A stretch of 64,000 nucleotides of DNA, taken from Tahibacter harae. Lineage in GTDB: Bacteria > Pseudomonadota > Gammaproteobacteria > Xanthomonadales > Rhodanobacteraceae. The position numbers were made by a program, and so were the translations under genes. The notes beneath the pieces are model-generated. The model did not search any database. It worked only from the letters and a program-made list of their open reading frames with translations, and had not been told where the DNA came from. Positions 52,027 through 60,408 of the stretch are shown in pieces. The DNA is taken from assembly GCF_024437735.1 (NCBI RefSeq), contig NZ_JANFQO010000007.1, positions 1-64,000 on the forward strand, given 5' to 3'. Numbering within the stretch: the stretch's first letter is position 1; each line of letters starts with the position of its first letter.

Positions 52027-53475
52027 TCAGTCCGCCAGTGCCGCCGCCGCGGCCAGGCCCGAAACCACGCCCAGCGAAGGATCGCCATAAACCATGCGCA
52101 CCTGCGGAAACTGCTGCTGCACCGCCGCACGGATCAGCGGTGCGCGCGAGGAGCCGCCGGTCAGGAAGATCGACTGCGGCGCCTCGCCGATATCGGCGCG
52201 GGCGCGCTGCAACAGGCTGCCCAGGCGTTCCAGGAAATCCGCATAGGCCGCATCGCGGTGGCTGCGCTCCAGCGTCACGCTCAGGCCGTCCTCGATGAAA
52301 TCCAGATCCACCTCGCCGCGGGTTTCCTCGCCGAGCAGGATCTTCATGCGTTCGGCTTCGCGGTTGAGCAGCGAAGTCGCCCCCAGACGCTGCAGCGCCT
52401 GCAGGCGCTGGCGGAACGGCGCCGGCGCGTTAGCATGGCGATGGCCGCGGAACTCCTTCTGCAGCGGCGGGCTGTGCACGCTGGCGGCTTCGCGGAAATG
52501 GTGTACCGGAATGCCCGGCTCGCCGCGGCCGAACAGCGGCATGAAGGCGGCCAGGCTCAGCTCTATGTCGATGTCGGTGCCGCCGCGGGGCAGGCCCCAG
52601 CTGCCGAACACACGCGGCGCCGCGGCCTTGCCGCCGACTTCCGCATAGGCCACGTCAGTGGTACCGCCGCCGACGTCGACGATGAGGCTGCGCTCGGCCT
52701 CGGCGAGCTGGCCGTGGTAGTGCATGGCCGCCGCGGCGGGTTCCTCCAGGAAAGCCACCTGCTCGAAGCCGGCCGCCGCCGCGGCCTCGCTGAGCATATC
52801 CAGCGCCTGCTGCGTACCCTGGGTCCCCTGGGAACTCTTGAATTCGACCGGCCGGCCGAGGATGGCGCGGCGCACCGGGCGGTCCAGCTGGCGTGTGGCG
52901 CTGAGGCGGATGTGCTCCAGCACATGGGCGGCGATATGCAGGATCACCTTGCGCGCGTTCGGCAGCAGGTTGTAGCCGAGCATGGACTTGGGCGATTCCA
53001 CCAGATGGCCGTAGCCATCGTGGATATAGGCCTCGATCGCCTCGTCGCCGAACAGGGCGTCGCTGAGCCGCGGCGCGGCGCTGCGCGACTCGCGCGCCTG
53101 CGCCTCCATCCAGCCGCGGCGCACATTGCGCAGGGCGGACGCGCGCAGCTCGGCCTCGCTGCGTGCGGTGGGTTCCGACAGTACGGCCAGGGCCTCGGCG
53201 CGCTGCGCAGCGGGCAGGCGGCCGGCCTCGGCCACGCGCTGCTGCCAGGCATCCACGGCGCGGCGCTGGGCGGCACGGGCGGCGCGCAGCTGGTTTTCCA
53301 GTTCCGCCTCCAGCGCGGCGGTGAGCACGAAATCGGCCGGATCGGGTACCGCGGCAGGGAAAAACACCGCGGTGCGGAACTGCAGCTGCTCGCCGAAGCG
53401 TATGCCCTGCAGGCGGCCGTCCACACAGGCGGCAGCGGCCGAATAGCTGGTTCCGAAGTCAATTCCTATCTGCAT
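52027..53475 (-). CDS. Hsp70-family chaperone, YegD-like
   Basis: A 482-residue actin-like ATPase. Phosphate-1 motif is IGIDFGTSYSAAAAC at residue 3, phosphate-2 is LIVDVGGGTTDVAYAE near 265, and the adenosine motif is FLTGGSSRAPLI near 440. It lacks a DnaK-type substrate-binding domain, and the insertion about 85-150 is helical, as in YegD proteins. The upstream frame beyond 53475 is not part of the gene because the family N-terminus starts at MQIGIDFG. Client proteins unknown. Confidence 0.9.
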   Translation of the reverse strand: MQIGIDFGTSYSAAAACVDGRLQGIRFGEQLQFRTAVFFPAAVPDPADFVLTAALEAELENQLRAARAAQRRAVDAWQQRVAEAGRLPAAQRAEALAVLSEPTARSEAELRASALRNVRRGWMEAQARESRSAAPRLSDALFGDEAIEAYIHDGYGHLVESPKSMLGYNLLPNARKVILHIAAHVLEHIRLSATRQLDRPVRRAILGRPVEFKSSQGTQGTQQALDMLSEAAAAAGFEQVAFLEEPAAAAMHYHGQLAEAERSLIVDVGGGTTDVAYAEVGGKAAAPRVFGSWGLPRGGTDIDIELSLAAFMPLFGRGEPGIPVHHFREAASVHSPPLQKEFRGHRHANAPAPFRQRLQALQRLGATSLLNREAERMKILLGEETRGEVDLDFIEDGLSVTLERSHRDAAYADFLERLGSLLQRARADIGEAPQSIFLTGGSSRAPLIRAAVQQQFPQVRMVYGDPSLGVVSGLAAAAALAD

Positions 53476-53858
53476 GGCGGGGGGCACGGCGCGGCGGGCG
53501 CGCGAGTGTAATGAGGCGGGCCGCGCTTGTCGCGCGGCGCAGGCTGGAAGGGTTCTGTGCCATCGAGCGGCGCTGCGCCGGATAACGGCGTTCAGCGGCA
53601 TCTGCGCCGGTGCTGTGCCCGCAGCCGCGGTGGAATGCGGCGGGCTCGGCCCCGGACGACTGCATCGGCCTGCACCTGCCGTGCGGCAAGCAGCGGCCGC
53701 CCGGCAATTCTCCGGCGGCACGCTGGACTGCGGCGTGCCAAGCGATTCCCGGCCACCGCCGTTGCGGCTTTTGCGCGCGCGGCAGCAGAACTACGAAGAA
53801 TTGCGTAGTAGCGGCGGCGTTGCTAGGCTGGCGCGCCTGCGCCCGCCGGAGTCCCGCC
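53476..53858. promoter_or_regulatory. Divergent promoter region between Hsp70-like and M36 genes
   Basis: This 383-bp gap has no gene I can support. A weak sigma70-like pair TTGCGT (53801) and TAGGCT (53824-53829) with 17-bp spacing precedes the M36 GTG by about 30 bp. Confidence 0.3.
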
Positions 53859-56800
53859 GTGAACTACGCCGCATTGTGTTCGTTGTGCGCCACCCTGCTG
53901 CTCGCCCCACTGCCCCTGCTGGCCGGCCAGGCCACGGAACCCCTGGGATTGCAGCGCCGGCTGGAACCCGTGGCCGCCGACCACGACGCAGTCCACGCGG
54001 CCCGTTCGCTGGCCGCGCAATTTCCGGCATTGAAGAATTCCACACTGACACCCAAGGTCCTGGCCCAAGGACGCAACCGCGTACAGCAATACCGCCAGGA
54101 AGTGGCCGGCATCGAAGTCTGGGGTGCGGGCATTGCCGTGTTGCAGGATGCGCAGGGCAAGGCCCGCGTCACCGCTTCCAGCCTCAGCACGCGCGGCGAC
54201 AGCGCCGCCCTGCCCGCCTTCGCCCTGCAGCCGCAGCAGGCGCTGCAACAGGCCCTGGCCGCGCTGGAGCTGCCTGCCACGGCGCAGCAGGCCAAGCGCA
54301 GCGGCGGCGACGCCTATCTGCGTATCGAACTCCACGGCAGCGGCGAACTGCGCGCGCTGCGGCCGGCGCGCATCAAGCCGGTCTGGTATCCGGCGGCGGA
54401 CCGCCTGATCGCCGCCTACTACAGCGAAGTGCTGTTCGCGCGCCGCGGCGAAACCCGGCCGCTGGCCGAAGCCCTGCTGATTTCGGCCGAGGACGGCCGC
54501 ATCCTGCGCCGCAACAGCCAGATCCACGATCTGCAGCCCTTCGGCTACCGCGTGTTCGCCGGCAGCGACGGGCATCCCTATGTCGATGCCTACGGCCATA
54601 CCAACCCGCACCCGACCGCACAGCCCGACGGCTACCGGCCCACCGTGCCGGCGCCCATGTCCCTGCTCAGCCTCAGCCATGCCGGCATCAGCACCGGCGA
54701 TCCCTGGCTGGCCGACGACGCCGGGGAAACCCGCGGCAACAACGTCGATGCCTTCTTCAACGCCGACACCTTGTACGAAGGCGATTGCAGCGGCGAAGGC
54801 TGGGGCCCTGGCTTCAACGCCGCCGAAGGCGACTTCCGCCCGCATACCAACGGCCCGCGCCGCTTCGACTACGCCTACGACGCCAGCGCCACGCTGGACG
54901 ACTACGTGCAGTGCTACGAGCCGGAAGCGCCGATCCCGACCGGGCTGGCCTCGCTCAACGCCCGCGTGGTGCAGGCCTTCTACGCCGCGAACTGGCTGCA
55001 CGACGTGTTCTACGACGCCGGCTATGACGAAGCCTCCGGCAACATGCAGGTAGACAACTACGGCCGCGGCGGCCTGGACAACGATCCGCTGCTGGTCCAC
55101 GGCGCGCACTTCTCCACCTTCACCTACGCCCCGGCCGACGGCGAAAGCGGCGCGCTGAGCCTGGGCGTCAATCTGCAGAGCCGCAGCAACCGCGACGTCA
55201 GCGCGCTGGACTTCGGCGTGCTCGCGCACGAATGGGGCCACACCCTGTTCGGCCGCCTGACCCAGTCCGGCTATTACGGCCAGCCTGGCGCGATCAACGA
55301 AGGCACGGCGGATTTCATCGGCCTGTTCCTGACCGTGCGCGAGCAGGACCGCCACGCGCGGCCGGGCCAGCCGGAGTTCTCCGGCGCCTATGCCGTCGGC
55401 GCGTACATGAACCTGGATTACGACTACCGCGCCGACGACCTGCCCCGCGCCGGCTCGCCCGGCTATCCCGACAACAGCTATTACCACGGCATACGCCGCT
55501 ATCCATCCAGCAGCGACCTGGCGCTCAATCCGCTTACCTTCCGCCACATCGGCCTGGACAACCCGGTTCCCGCCGGCAGCGCGTCATTCGACTGGAAAGG
55601 ACGCTCGCGCTCGAATGCAGAAATCCATACCGCCGGCGAAGTATGGACCGCCGCGCTGTGGCAATGCGCGCGCAACGTGCTCGCGGACACGCCGCCGGCG
55701 CAGTTCGACGCCGCGCACCGGCGCTTTCTCGAATGGCTGGTCGCCGGCCTCAAGCTGTTCCCGGTCGATGCGACCTATACCGAAGCCCGCGATGCATTCC
55801 TCGCCGCCGTGCGCGCCGACAGCGAAGCCGACTACCGCCGTTGCCGCAGCGGTTTCGCCAAGCGCGGCCTGGGCGCCGGCGCGGTCTCGCCCGCGCGCGA
55901 TTCCTTCAGCCTGCGCGGCGTGCGCGAAAGCTTCCGCGACGGGGAACACGCACTGGACATCATCGAACTGAAGCTGCTGGAAGTCGCCGGCGACGGCGAC
56001 GGCGTGCTCGATCGCGAAGAAACCGGCCGTCTCGCCGTGCGCCTGCGCAATACCGGTTTCTCGCCGCTGTCGCGCATCACCCTGGCCGTGCCGCCGATAC
56101 CGGGCTTCTACGATCTGCCGGATCGCATCTATGTGGACAATGTCGCGCTCCCCGCCGGCGCCGATACGGAAATCAGTTTCGACTTCCGCGTGCGCAGCCG
56201 CCGCGGCGTGCTGGACCTGCCGGTGCAGGCCTTCGCCTGGGACCAGCAGCACCCGGAAGCCTTCGCCATCGCCAGCCAGAGCTTCGCCACCAACTACGAC
56301 CTGCGCCGCGACAGCCGCGTCGACAGCGCCGCGCATGCGGCCACCTTCGGCGCGGACTGGACCCGCGGCTTCGAGGATCCGCACGGCTGCGCCCTGTTCA
56401 TCTGCACCGGCGCCGAAGGCGACCAGCTGGCCGAGGTGCTGGACTGGAAGCGCCAACGCTACAACGGCCGCTGGGCCTATGTGCTCGGCGATCCGCAGCT
56501 GAGCCTGAATGCTTGGCTGGCCACGCCGCCCTTCGACGTGCCGGCCGGCGCGACGCTGGAGCTGGCGCTGCGCCACGACTACGACTTCGAGCGCTCGTCC
56601 ACCAGCTTCGGCAGCGGCCGCATCGAGATCCGCCTGGGCGACGGCCCCTGGCTGCCCGCCGCCGCGCATGTCGCCGGCGGCGCCTGGGAATTCAACGGGG
56701 TATCCAACGGCTGGCGCGATGACACCCTGCGCTTCGGTGCCAATGTCGCCGGCCAGCGCGTGCAGCTGCGGCTGCGCACCAGTGTCGCGTCGATATTCCG

Positions 56801-56891
56801 CGAGAACGATGCGCACTGGGCCGTGGCGCGGGTGGAGATACGCGGGAGTGCGCAGCCGGTGTTTTCGAGTGTGCAGGCCGATACGCAATGA
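53859..56891 (+). CDS. Secreted M36 (fungalysin-type) metallopeptidase
   Basis: A 1,010-residue protein from a GTG with a GGAG site 7 nt upstream. A signal peptide (1-24) and an FTP/PepSY-like propeptide (about 25-210) precede the catalytic domain: HEWGHTLFGRLTQSG with zinc ligands His457 and His461, catalytic Glu458, and INEGTADF supplying Glu481. Downstream are a beta-sandwich segment with DGDGVLDREETGRLAVRLRN and a C-terminal jelly-roll-like region (LELALRHDYDFERSSTSFGS), as in immune-inhibitor-A-like or MAM-type modules. It is a secreted broad-range protease by family. The frame is open upstream of 53859, but that part lacks a signal peptide. Confidence 0.9.
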   Translation: MNYAALCSLCATLLLAPLPLLAGQATEPLGLQRRLEPVAADHDAVHAARSLAAQFPALKNSTLTPKVLAQGRNRVQQYRQEVAGIEVWGAGIAVLQDAQGKARVTASSLSTRGDSAALPAFALQPQQALQQALAALELPATAQQAKRSGGDAYLRIELHGSGELRALRPARIKPVWYPAADRLIAAYYSEVLFARRGETRPLAEALLISAEDGRILRRNSQIHDLQPFGYRVFAGSDGHPYVDAYGHTNPHPTAQPDGYRPTVPAPMSLLSLSHAGISTGDPWLADDAGETRGNNVDAFFNADTLYEGDCSGEGWGPGFNAAEGDFRPHTNGPRRFDYAYDASATLDDYVQCYEPEAPIPTGLASLNARVVQAFYAANWLHDVFYDAGYDEASGNMQVDNYGRGGLDNDPLLVHGAHFSTFTYAPADGESGALSLGVNLQSRSNRDVSALDFGVLAHEWGHTLFGRLTQSGYYGQPGAINEGTADFIGLFLTVREQDRHARPGQPEFSGAYAVGAYMNLDYDYRADDLPRAGSPGYPDNSYYHGIRRYPSSSDLALNPLTFRHIGLDNPVPAGSASFDWKGRSRSNAEIHTAGEVWTAALWQCARNVLADTPPAQFDAAHRRFLEWLVAGLKLFPVDATYTEARDAFLAAVRADSEADYRRCRSGFAKRGLGAGAVSPARDSFSLRGVRESFRDGEHALDIIELKLLEVAGDGDGVLDREETGRLAVRLRNTGFSPLSRITLAVPPIPGFYDLPDRIYVDNVALPAGADTEISFDFRVRSRRGVLDLPVQAFAWDQQHPEAFAIASQSFATNYDLRRDSRVDSAAHAATFGADWTRGFEDPHGCALFICTGAEGDQLAEVLDWKRQRYNGRWAYVLGDPQLSLNAWLATPPFDVPAGATLELALRHDYDFERSSTSFGSGRIEIRLGDGPWLPAAAHVAGGAWEFNGVSNGWRDDTLRFGANVAGQRVQLRLRTSVASIFRENDAHWAVARVEIRGSAQPVFSSVQADTQ

Positions 56892-57597
56892 GTGCATGAG
56901 CGGTGCACCACGGCCCGGGATCTCGCTGCGGATCCCGGGTCTGTCGCGGCTTGCCGTCGTGATGCGGCCCGGGCCGCCGGCCAGTGAATGTGGTCAAGCC
57001 GCTGGCGCTTGCGTCTGCAAGATCAGCGCTGTCGCGGGGATGGCGATCGAATCGCGAGCCGCGGCGGAACACAGGCAGGCGATGCAGAACGGAAGAATCA
57101 TCATTGAGGCAAAAGTCGCAGCCGGGACTCGTTGAAACATGCGCCCGCCCTTCAAACAAGCGGCGGTGCCGGGCGGGACGAAACTGCGGTACCGGAAAGT
57201 CTTACCCCTTGGAGTACGGCGTGCCGAAAGCGGCCTGATGCTTGATCGGGCGCTGCAAGGTCGCTTTATCCCGAATGCATCGTGTTGGCGGCGCCCGGTA
57301 CCGAGGCCGCCTGGTGCTGCACAAAGGCCTGCAGGTGCTGCGCGCCACGCCCGATGTGCCCGGGTGCACATCCGGGCCATACGCTGCTGGCCGGCGAACC
57401 CGCCTTCCAATCCGGAATATCCAGGGTCGCGCACGCGCGACGGCCGCCTTCATCGTCCCTTGCGGACTGCCGCAACGCGAGACAGCGGCTCTTCCCTGCA
57501 GCCGTTCCCAACTTGACCGGCGCGATTGGCTGGAAACCGTCGTATTTCCTTCACACCGTACGCGGCAAGCTGCATCGACATAACGGAGGCATGCTCC
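56892..57597. other. 706-bp interval without convincing gene
   Basis: Several short frames overlap on both strands with no family resemblance. The only clear signal is the AACGGAGGC ribosome site at its end for the next gene. Confidence 0.4.
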
Positions 57598-58329
57598 ATG
57601 CGCTATGCGGTAGTGTTGCTCGCGCTCGCCATGCCGGCCGTCGCCTGGATGTCGAACCAGCATGTGTTCGGCCCGGACAACGGCACGGTATCGGACATGT
57701 ACCCTACCTTGCTGGCGGCGGCCGGCTATGCCTTCTCGATCTGGGGCCTGATCTTCGTCCTGGATATCGCCTATGCGGTCTGGCAGCTGAATGCGGAGCG
57801 CCAGCCCGTGCCGGCCGTGCGTACGCCGGCAGCCCTCGGCTTCGCGCTGACCGCGGCATGGATGCCGGTGTTCTCCTGGGGCCAGTTCTGGCTGGCGCTG
57901 CTGATCATCTGGTGCGCCTGGGCCGCACTGCTGTGGGCGTCCGTGAAGCTGGTGGATGCGCCGTCCCAGGCTGGCCTCTATCCCTGGCTGGCCAAGCTCC
58001 CATTGCCGTTGCACGCAGGCTGGCTTTCGCTGGCGATCTTTCTCAATACGGCCCAGGTCGTGGTTGCGTATCGGCTGCTGGATACCACCGCCATGCTCGG
58101 CTGGAGCCTTGCGCTGTTCGGCCTGGCCGCGGCGCTGTTGCTGATCGTCACTGCGCGGCTGCGAGGAAATTGGGCGTTCGTGGCAGCAGCGATCTGGGGA
58201 CTGGTTGCGGTCGCCGTGAAGCAGTTCGGCGCAGGTCTCGACGGCAGCAAGGTCATGGCCTGGGCCGCGCTGGTTGTCGCCGCTGTCGTGCTGGTGCAAG
58301 CCGTGGCTTTGCAGCTGCGCCGGAGTTGA
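57598..58329 (+). CDS. TspO/MBR-like multi-pass membrane protein
   Basis: A 243-residue, Trp-rich integral membrane protein with about seven hydrophobic helices. AAGYAFSIWGLIFVLDIAYA and the next helix's LTAAWMPVFSWGQFWLALLI match the tryptophan-rich sensory protein (TspO/MBR) pattern. TspO proteins bind tetrapyrroles or related ligands; this longer variant has two extra C-terminal helices and no known ligand. An AACGGAGG ribosome site supports 57598. Its stop directly abuts (0 bp) the stop of the convergent lipoprotein gene. Confidence 0.75.
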   Translation: MRYAVVLLALAMPAVAWMSNQHVFGPDNGTVSDMYPTLLAAAGYAFSIWGLIFVLDIAYAVWQLNAERQPVPAVRTPAALGFALTAAWMPVFSWGQFWLALLIIWCAWAALLWASVKLVDAPSQAGLYPWLAKLPLPLHAGWLSLAIFLNTAQVVVAYRLLDTTAMLGWSLALFGLAAALLLIVTARLRGNWAFVAAAIWGLVAVAVKQFGAGLDGSKVMAWAALVVAAVVLVQAVALQLRRS

Positions 58330-58869
58330 TCAGGGCTTTGTCGGATCGAGTCGTTCGTTGACGGCTCGTATCTGTCGCACCGCCGACAAAGTAAGCACGG
58401 ACAGTTCGGATAAACGGCCTTCTGGTGGTTGTTCGCGCTCGATCCGCACAGTGATTTGTACGCTCTTGTCGGTCAGCCGGCTTAACGACGAGGTTATCCC
58501 GACCGGCCAGTCGTATGTGTCCACGCGGTCGATAAAAGCGCGACGGTCCGCCGAATCCAGGCATTCGGCGGCCCTGCTGGCATTGTGGCTGCCAAATTCC
58601 CATGAGGTGTTTGGCAGCAGATAGGCGCAAAGTGCCTTTCCCGGGGCATATCCGAAGTGTCGACAGTCATGCGTCATGAGCGTTTCTGGCGTATCGCCGC
58701 CCCACCCTCCTCTAAGCACAACCGAGTGGCTTTCGCCGGGCTTGACGCTGGCGGCGAATGCGGCAATCCGGGAGCACAGCTGGTCCTCGCTGCTCGCGGC
58801 TCGCAGGGTGCAGGACGACAAGGCCGGCAGAACGAGCAGGACAAGGCAGTGAGAGCCGGGGCGGTTCAT
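58330..58869 (-). CDS. Small predicted lipoprotein
   Basis: A 179-residue protein with a lipoprotein signal (LPALSSC, Cys20 as lipidation site). The mature part has four or more Cys (CSRIAAFAASVKPGE, HDCRHFGY, ALCAYLL, AECLDSA) suggesting disulfides, plus a C-terminal strand VQITVRIERE. No family is recognised. It converges on and abuts the TspO-like gene, and its upstream DNA is the GGGTGTCC repeat array. Confidence 0.7.
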   Translation of the reverse strand: MNRPGSHCLVLLVLPALSSCTLRAASSEDQLCSRIAAFAASVKPGESHSVVLRGGWGGDTPETLMTHDCRHFGYAPGKALCAYLLPNTSWEFGSHNASRAAECLDSADRRAFIDRVDTYDWPVGITSSLSRLTDKSVQITVRIEREQPPEGRLSELSVLTLSAVRQIRAVNERLDPTKP

Positions 58870-58891
58870 GATGGCGTTCTCATGGGGTTAT

Positions 58892-59118
58892 GGGTGTCCT
58901 GGTTACGTCCTGGTTACGCAGGCAGCGGGGACGCCGCTGGGGATCGTCTGGCTTGGTGGTTGGCCGGTTCTGCATTGTGGGTGTCCTGGTTTTCCGCCTC
59001 CTGGTTTTCCGCTGCGCGTGGTCGTGGGTGTCCCAATTACGTCGGGGTCCCAATTACGTGCCAGTTACGCTGGAAAGCGTCCGGCCTGGCTGTCGGCCGG
59101 TCGGAATTGTGGGTGTCC
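58892..59118. repeat. GGGTGTCC repeat array (candidate REP-like element)
   Basis: GGGTGTCC occurs at 58892, 58979, 59026 and 59111. Each copy is followed by (T/C)GGTTACG, TGGTTTTCC, CAATTACG or CGGTTCATG, and some sub-units double (TCCTGGTTACG twice; CAATTACG twice). The copies at 58979 and 59111 share a longer upstream block (GGCCGGT..G.ATTGT), a 132-bp period. The reverse core GGACACCC recurs at 5.3-6.9 kb and 60228. The small open frames running through it are artefacts. Confidence 0.65.
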
Positions 59119-59156
59119 CGGTTCATGCCGGCTCGTGCGCTGGCGTGGGCAGACAC

Positions 59157-59354
59157 TCAGGGCGTGCCACCTTTGACGTAAATAGCAAGGTAGGTGATCG
59201 TTGGGGCACCGATGCCAAGGCAACCAGGCTGCGACACCTGGAATACGGAATGCAGTTTGTAGCCTTGGGCCGCGCGAGACGAAAAGCGCTGGCCAAGCGC
59301 GGTAACAGCAGTGTTCGAGAATTGCGCGCCAATCGGCTCTATCAGATATTCCAT
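59157..59354 (-). CDS. Small DUF4177-like protein
   Basis: A 65-residue protein with an excellent ribosome site (AAGGAGAG, 7 nt before ATG). The sequence MEYLIEPIGAQFSNTAVTAL, then GYKLHSVFQV and TYLAIYVK follows the strand-helix-strand pattern of DUF4177-type proteins (xxYxxxxL..xxGYxLxxV). Its last codons run into the repeat array. It lies 11 bp downstream of the YidD-like gene and is probably cotranscribed. Function unknown. Confidence 0.65.
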   Translation of the reverse strand: MEYLIEPIGAQFSNTAVTALGQRFSSRAAQGYKLHSVFQVSQPGCLGIGAPTITYLAIYVKGGTP

Positions 59355-59365
59355 TTGCTCTCTCC

Positions 59366-59710
59366 TTACGGCAAGTCAACGCCTCCACGCCCCGGCTTGC
59401 AACGCAACAGACGGAAAAGCGTTGCGGTAAGGCCGCCGAAAAAACCACGCTTGCGGAACGCAAGCTCTGAATAGCGGGAACAACTGGGGTCACACACGCA
59501 GCGCAGACCGACCGCGGCCGGCCTGACGCGCCTGTAGGCCCGAAGTGACCGAATGCATGTGCGCAGCCAAAGCGGATGACGTGGCAACTCAAGCGCGTCA
59601 ACTTCAGCATCCAGGCTGGTGCGGCCAGCGAAGGCTCGCAGCACGGACGGCGCCAAGTCAGCACCTACTTGCAGGTCGATTTCGATGCCGTCGAGCTTTA
59701 TGCGCGCCAT
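59366..59710 (-). CDS. YidD-like membrane-protein-insertion-factor-related protein
   Basis: A 114-residue protein whose C-terminal half matches the YidD pattern: CDPSCSRYSELAFRKRGFFG, then LFRLLRCKPGRGGVDLP (canonical P-TCS-Y..EA...G...G......RL.RC.P...GG.DPVP). The N-terminal 50 residues (MARIKLDGIEIDLQVGADLA) are not part of canonical YidD. It is not in the rpmH-rnpA-yidD-yidC context, so it is probably an extra, diverged copy. The start at 59710 has a GGGGA site; an ATG at 59815 would add 35 residues without a ribosome site. Confidence 0.65.
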   Translation of the reverse strand: MARIKLDGIEIDLQVGADLAPSVLRAFAGRTSLDAEVDALELPRHPLWLRTCIRSLRAYRRVRPAAVGLRCVCDPSCSRYSELAFRKRGFFGGLTATLFRLLRCKPGRGGVDLP

Positions 59711-60337
59711 GAATTCCCCGTCATGAGTGCCGAATGCTTGTGCTGAAATCAAGCCACGCCGCGAAGCGGCATCGGTTTGAATGAATTGACTGTGGACCGT
59801 CAAGTCGGTCGCCATTGCATTTCAGCGACCAAGCAAGACCTGCCAGATCAACTGCCATCAGTCCCGGCATCCTCCCATCCCTGCGGCAGATTCGCTTTTG
59901 TTGCCGATACGCTGTTCCAGCATGCCGCACTGCGGCTGGCGGTACCCGAGTGGCCCGGCTCCGGATCACCCGACTGGAATCGTTTTCGTGGAGAACGCGA
60001 TACCGGGACGATCAAAGACCGGACCGTCGTCGGCACCGGCCTGAGCGCACAGCAGCCAAAGCGTCGCGGAGTGCAGTCCCTGTGAGTATGGCGTCGCCCC
60101 CTCTCCCGCTACCGGCGGTGCCGAGATCGGCGAGATAGGGACATTCCTGGTGCGTCGACCTGGGACAGGCTTCGCCAGGTCAGCGAGCAATGTCGATACG
60201 TGCGCCGAGATGAAAGGCAGACGAATCGGGACACCCATGTTATCCGGCGTCTTGCATACCGACACGCAAACGCCAGTGCACCAGGTTGCCGCAGAGAAGC
60301 GAAAACCAGCGCCAGGGCGCCGATCATCGTCGTGCGC
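59711..60337. other. Gene-poor interval with one GGGACACCC copy
   Basis: No convincing gene in about 620 bp (the first 105 bp could be an N-terminal extension of the YidD-like gene). GGGACACCCATG at 60228-60239 is another member of the repeat family seen at 5-7 kb and 58.9-59.1 kb. Confidence 0.4.
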
Positions 60338-60367
60338 AAAAACAACAAGGCCGCCCTCGGGCGGCCT
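60338..60367 (-). terminator. Rho-independent terminator for the minus-strand secreted-protein pair
   Basis: On the minus strand AGGCCGCCC/GGGCGGCCT forms a 9-bp stem with a 2-nt loop, followed by TGTTGTTTTTG. It lies about 40 bp after the stop of the gene at 60409. Confidence 0.85.
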
Positions 60368-60408
60368 CGTCGCATTGCAGATGCCGGCGCCTGGCCGGCA
60401 GTACTGTC

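Noticed and set aside
57139-57516. Plus-strand 125-codon frame in the 56.9-57.6 kb gap
   Set aside because: No ribosome site, no family resemblance, overlapping frames on both strands of similar length.
58868-59474. Short open frames with recurring GCPNYV/MGVPI-like peptides
   Set aside because: They translate the GGGTGTCC repeat array in several frames; not genes.
59777-60138. Overlapping short frames near 59.8-60.1 kb
   Set aside because: No conserved pattern or ribosome site; composition like translated intergenic DNA.
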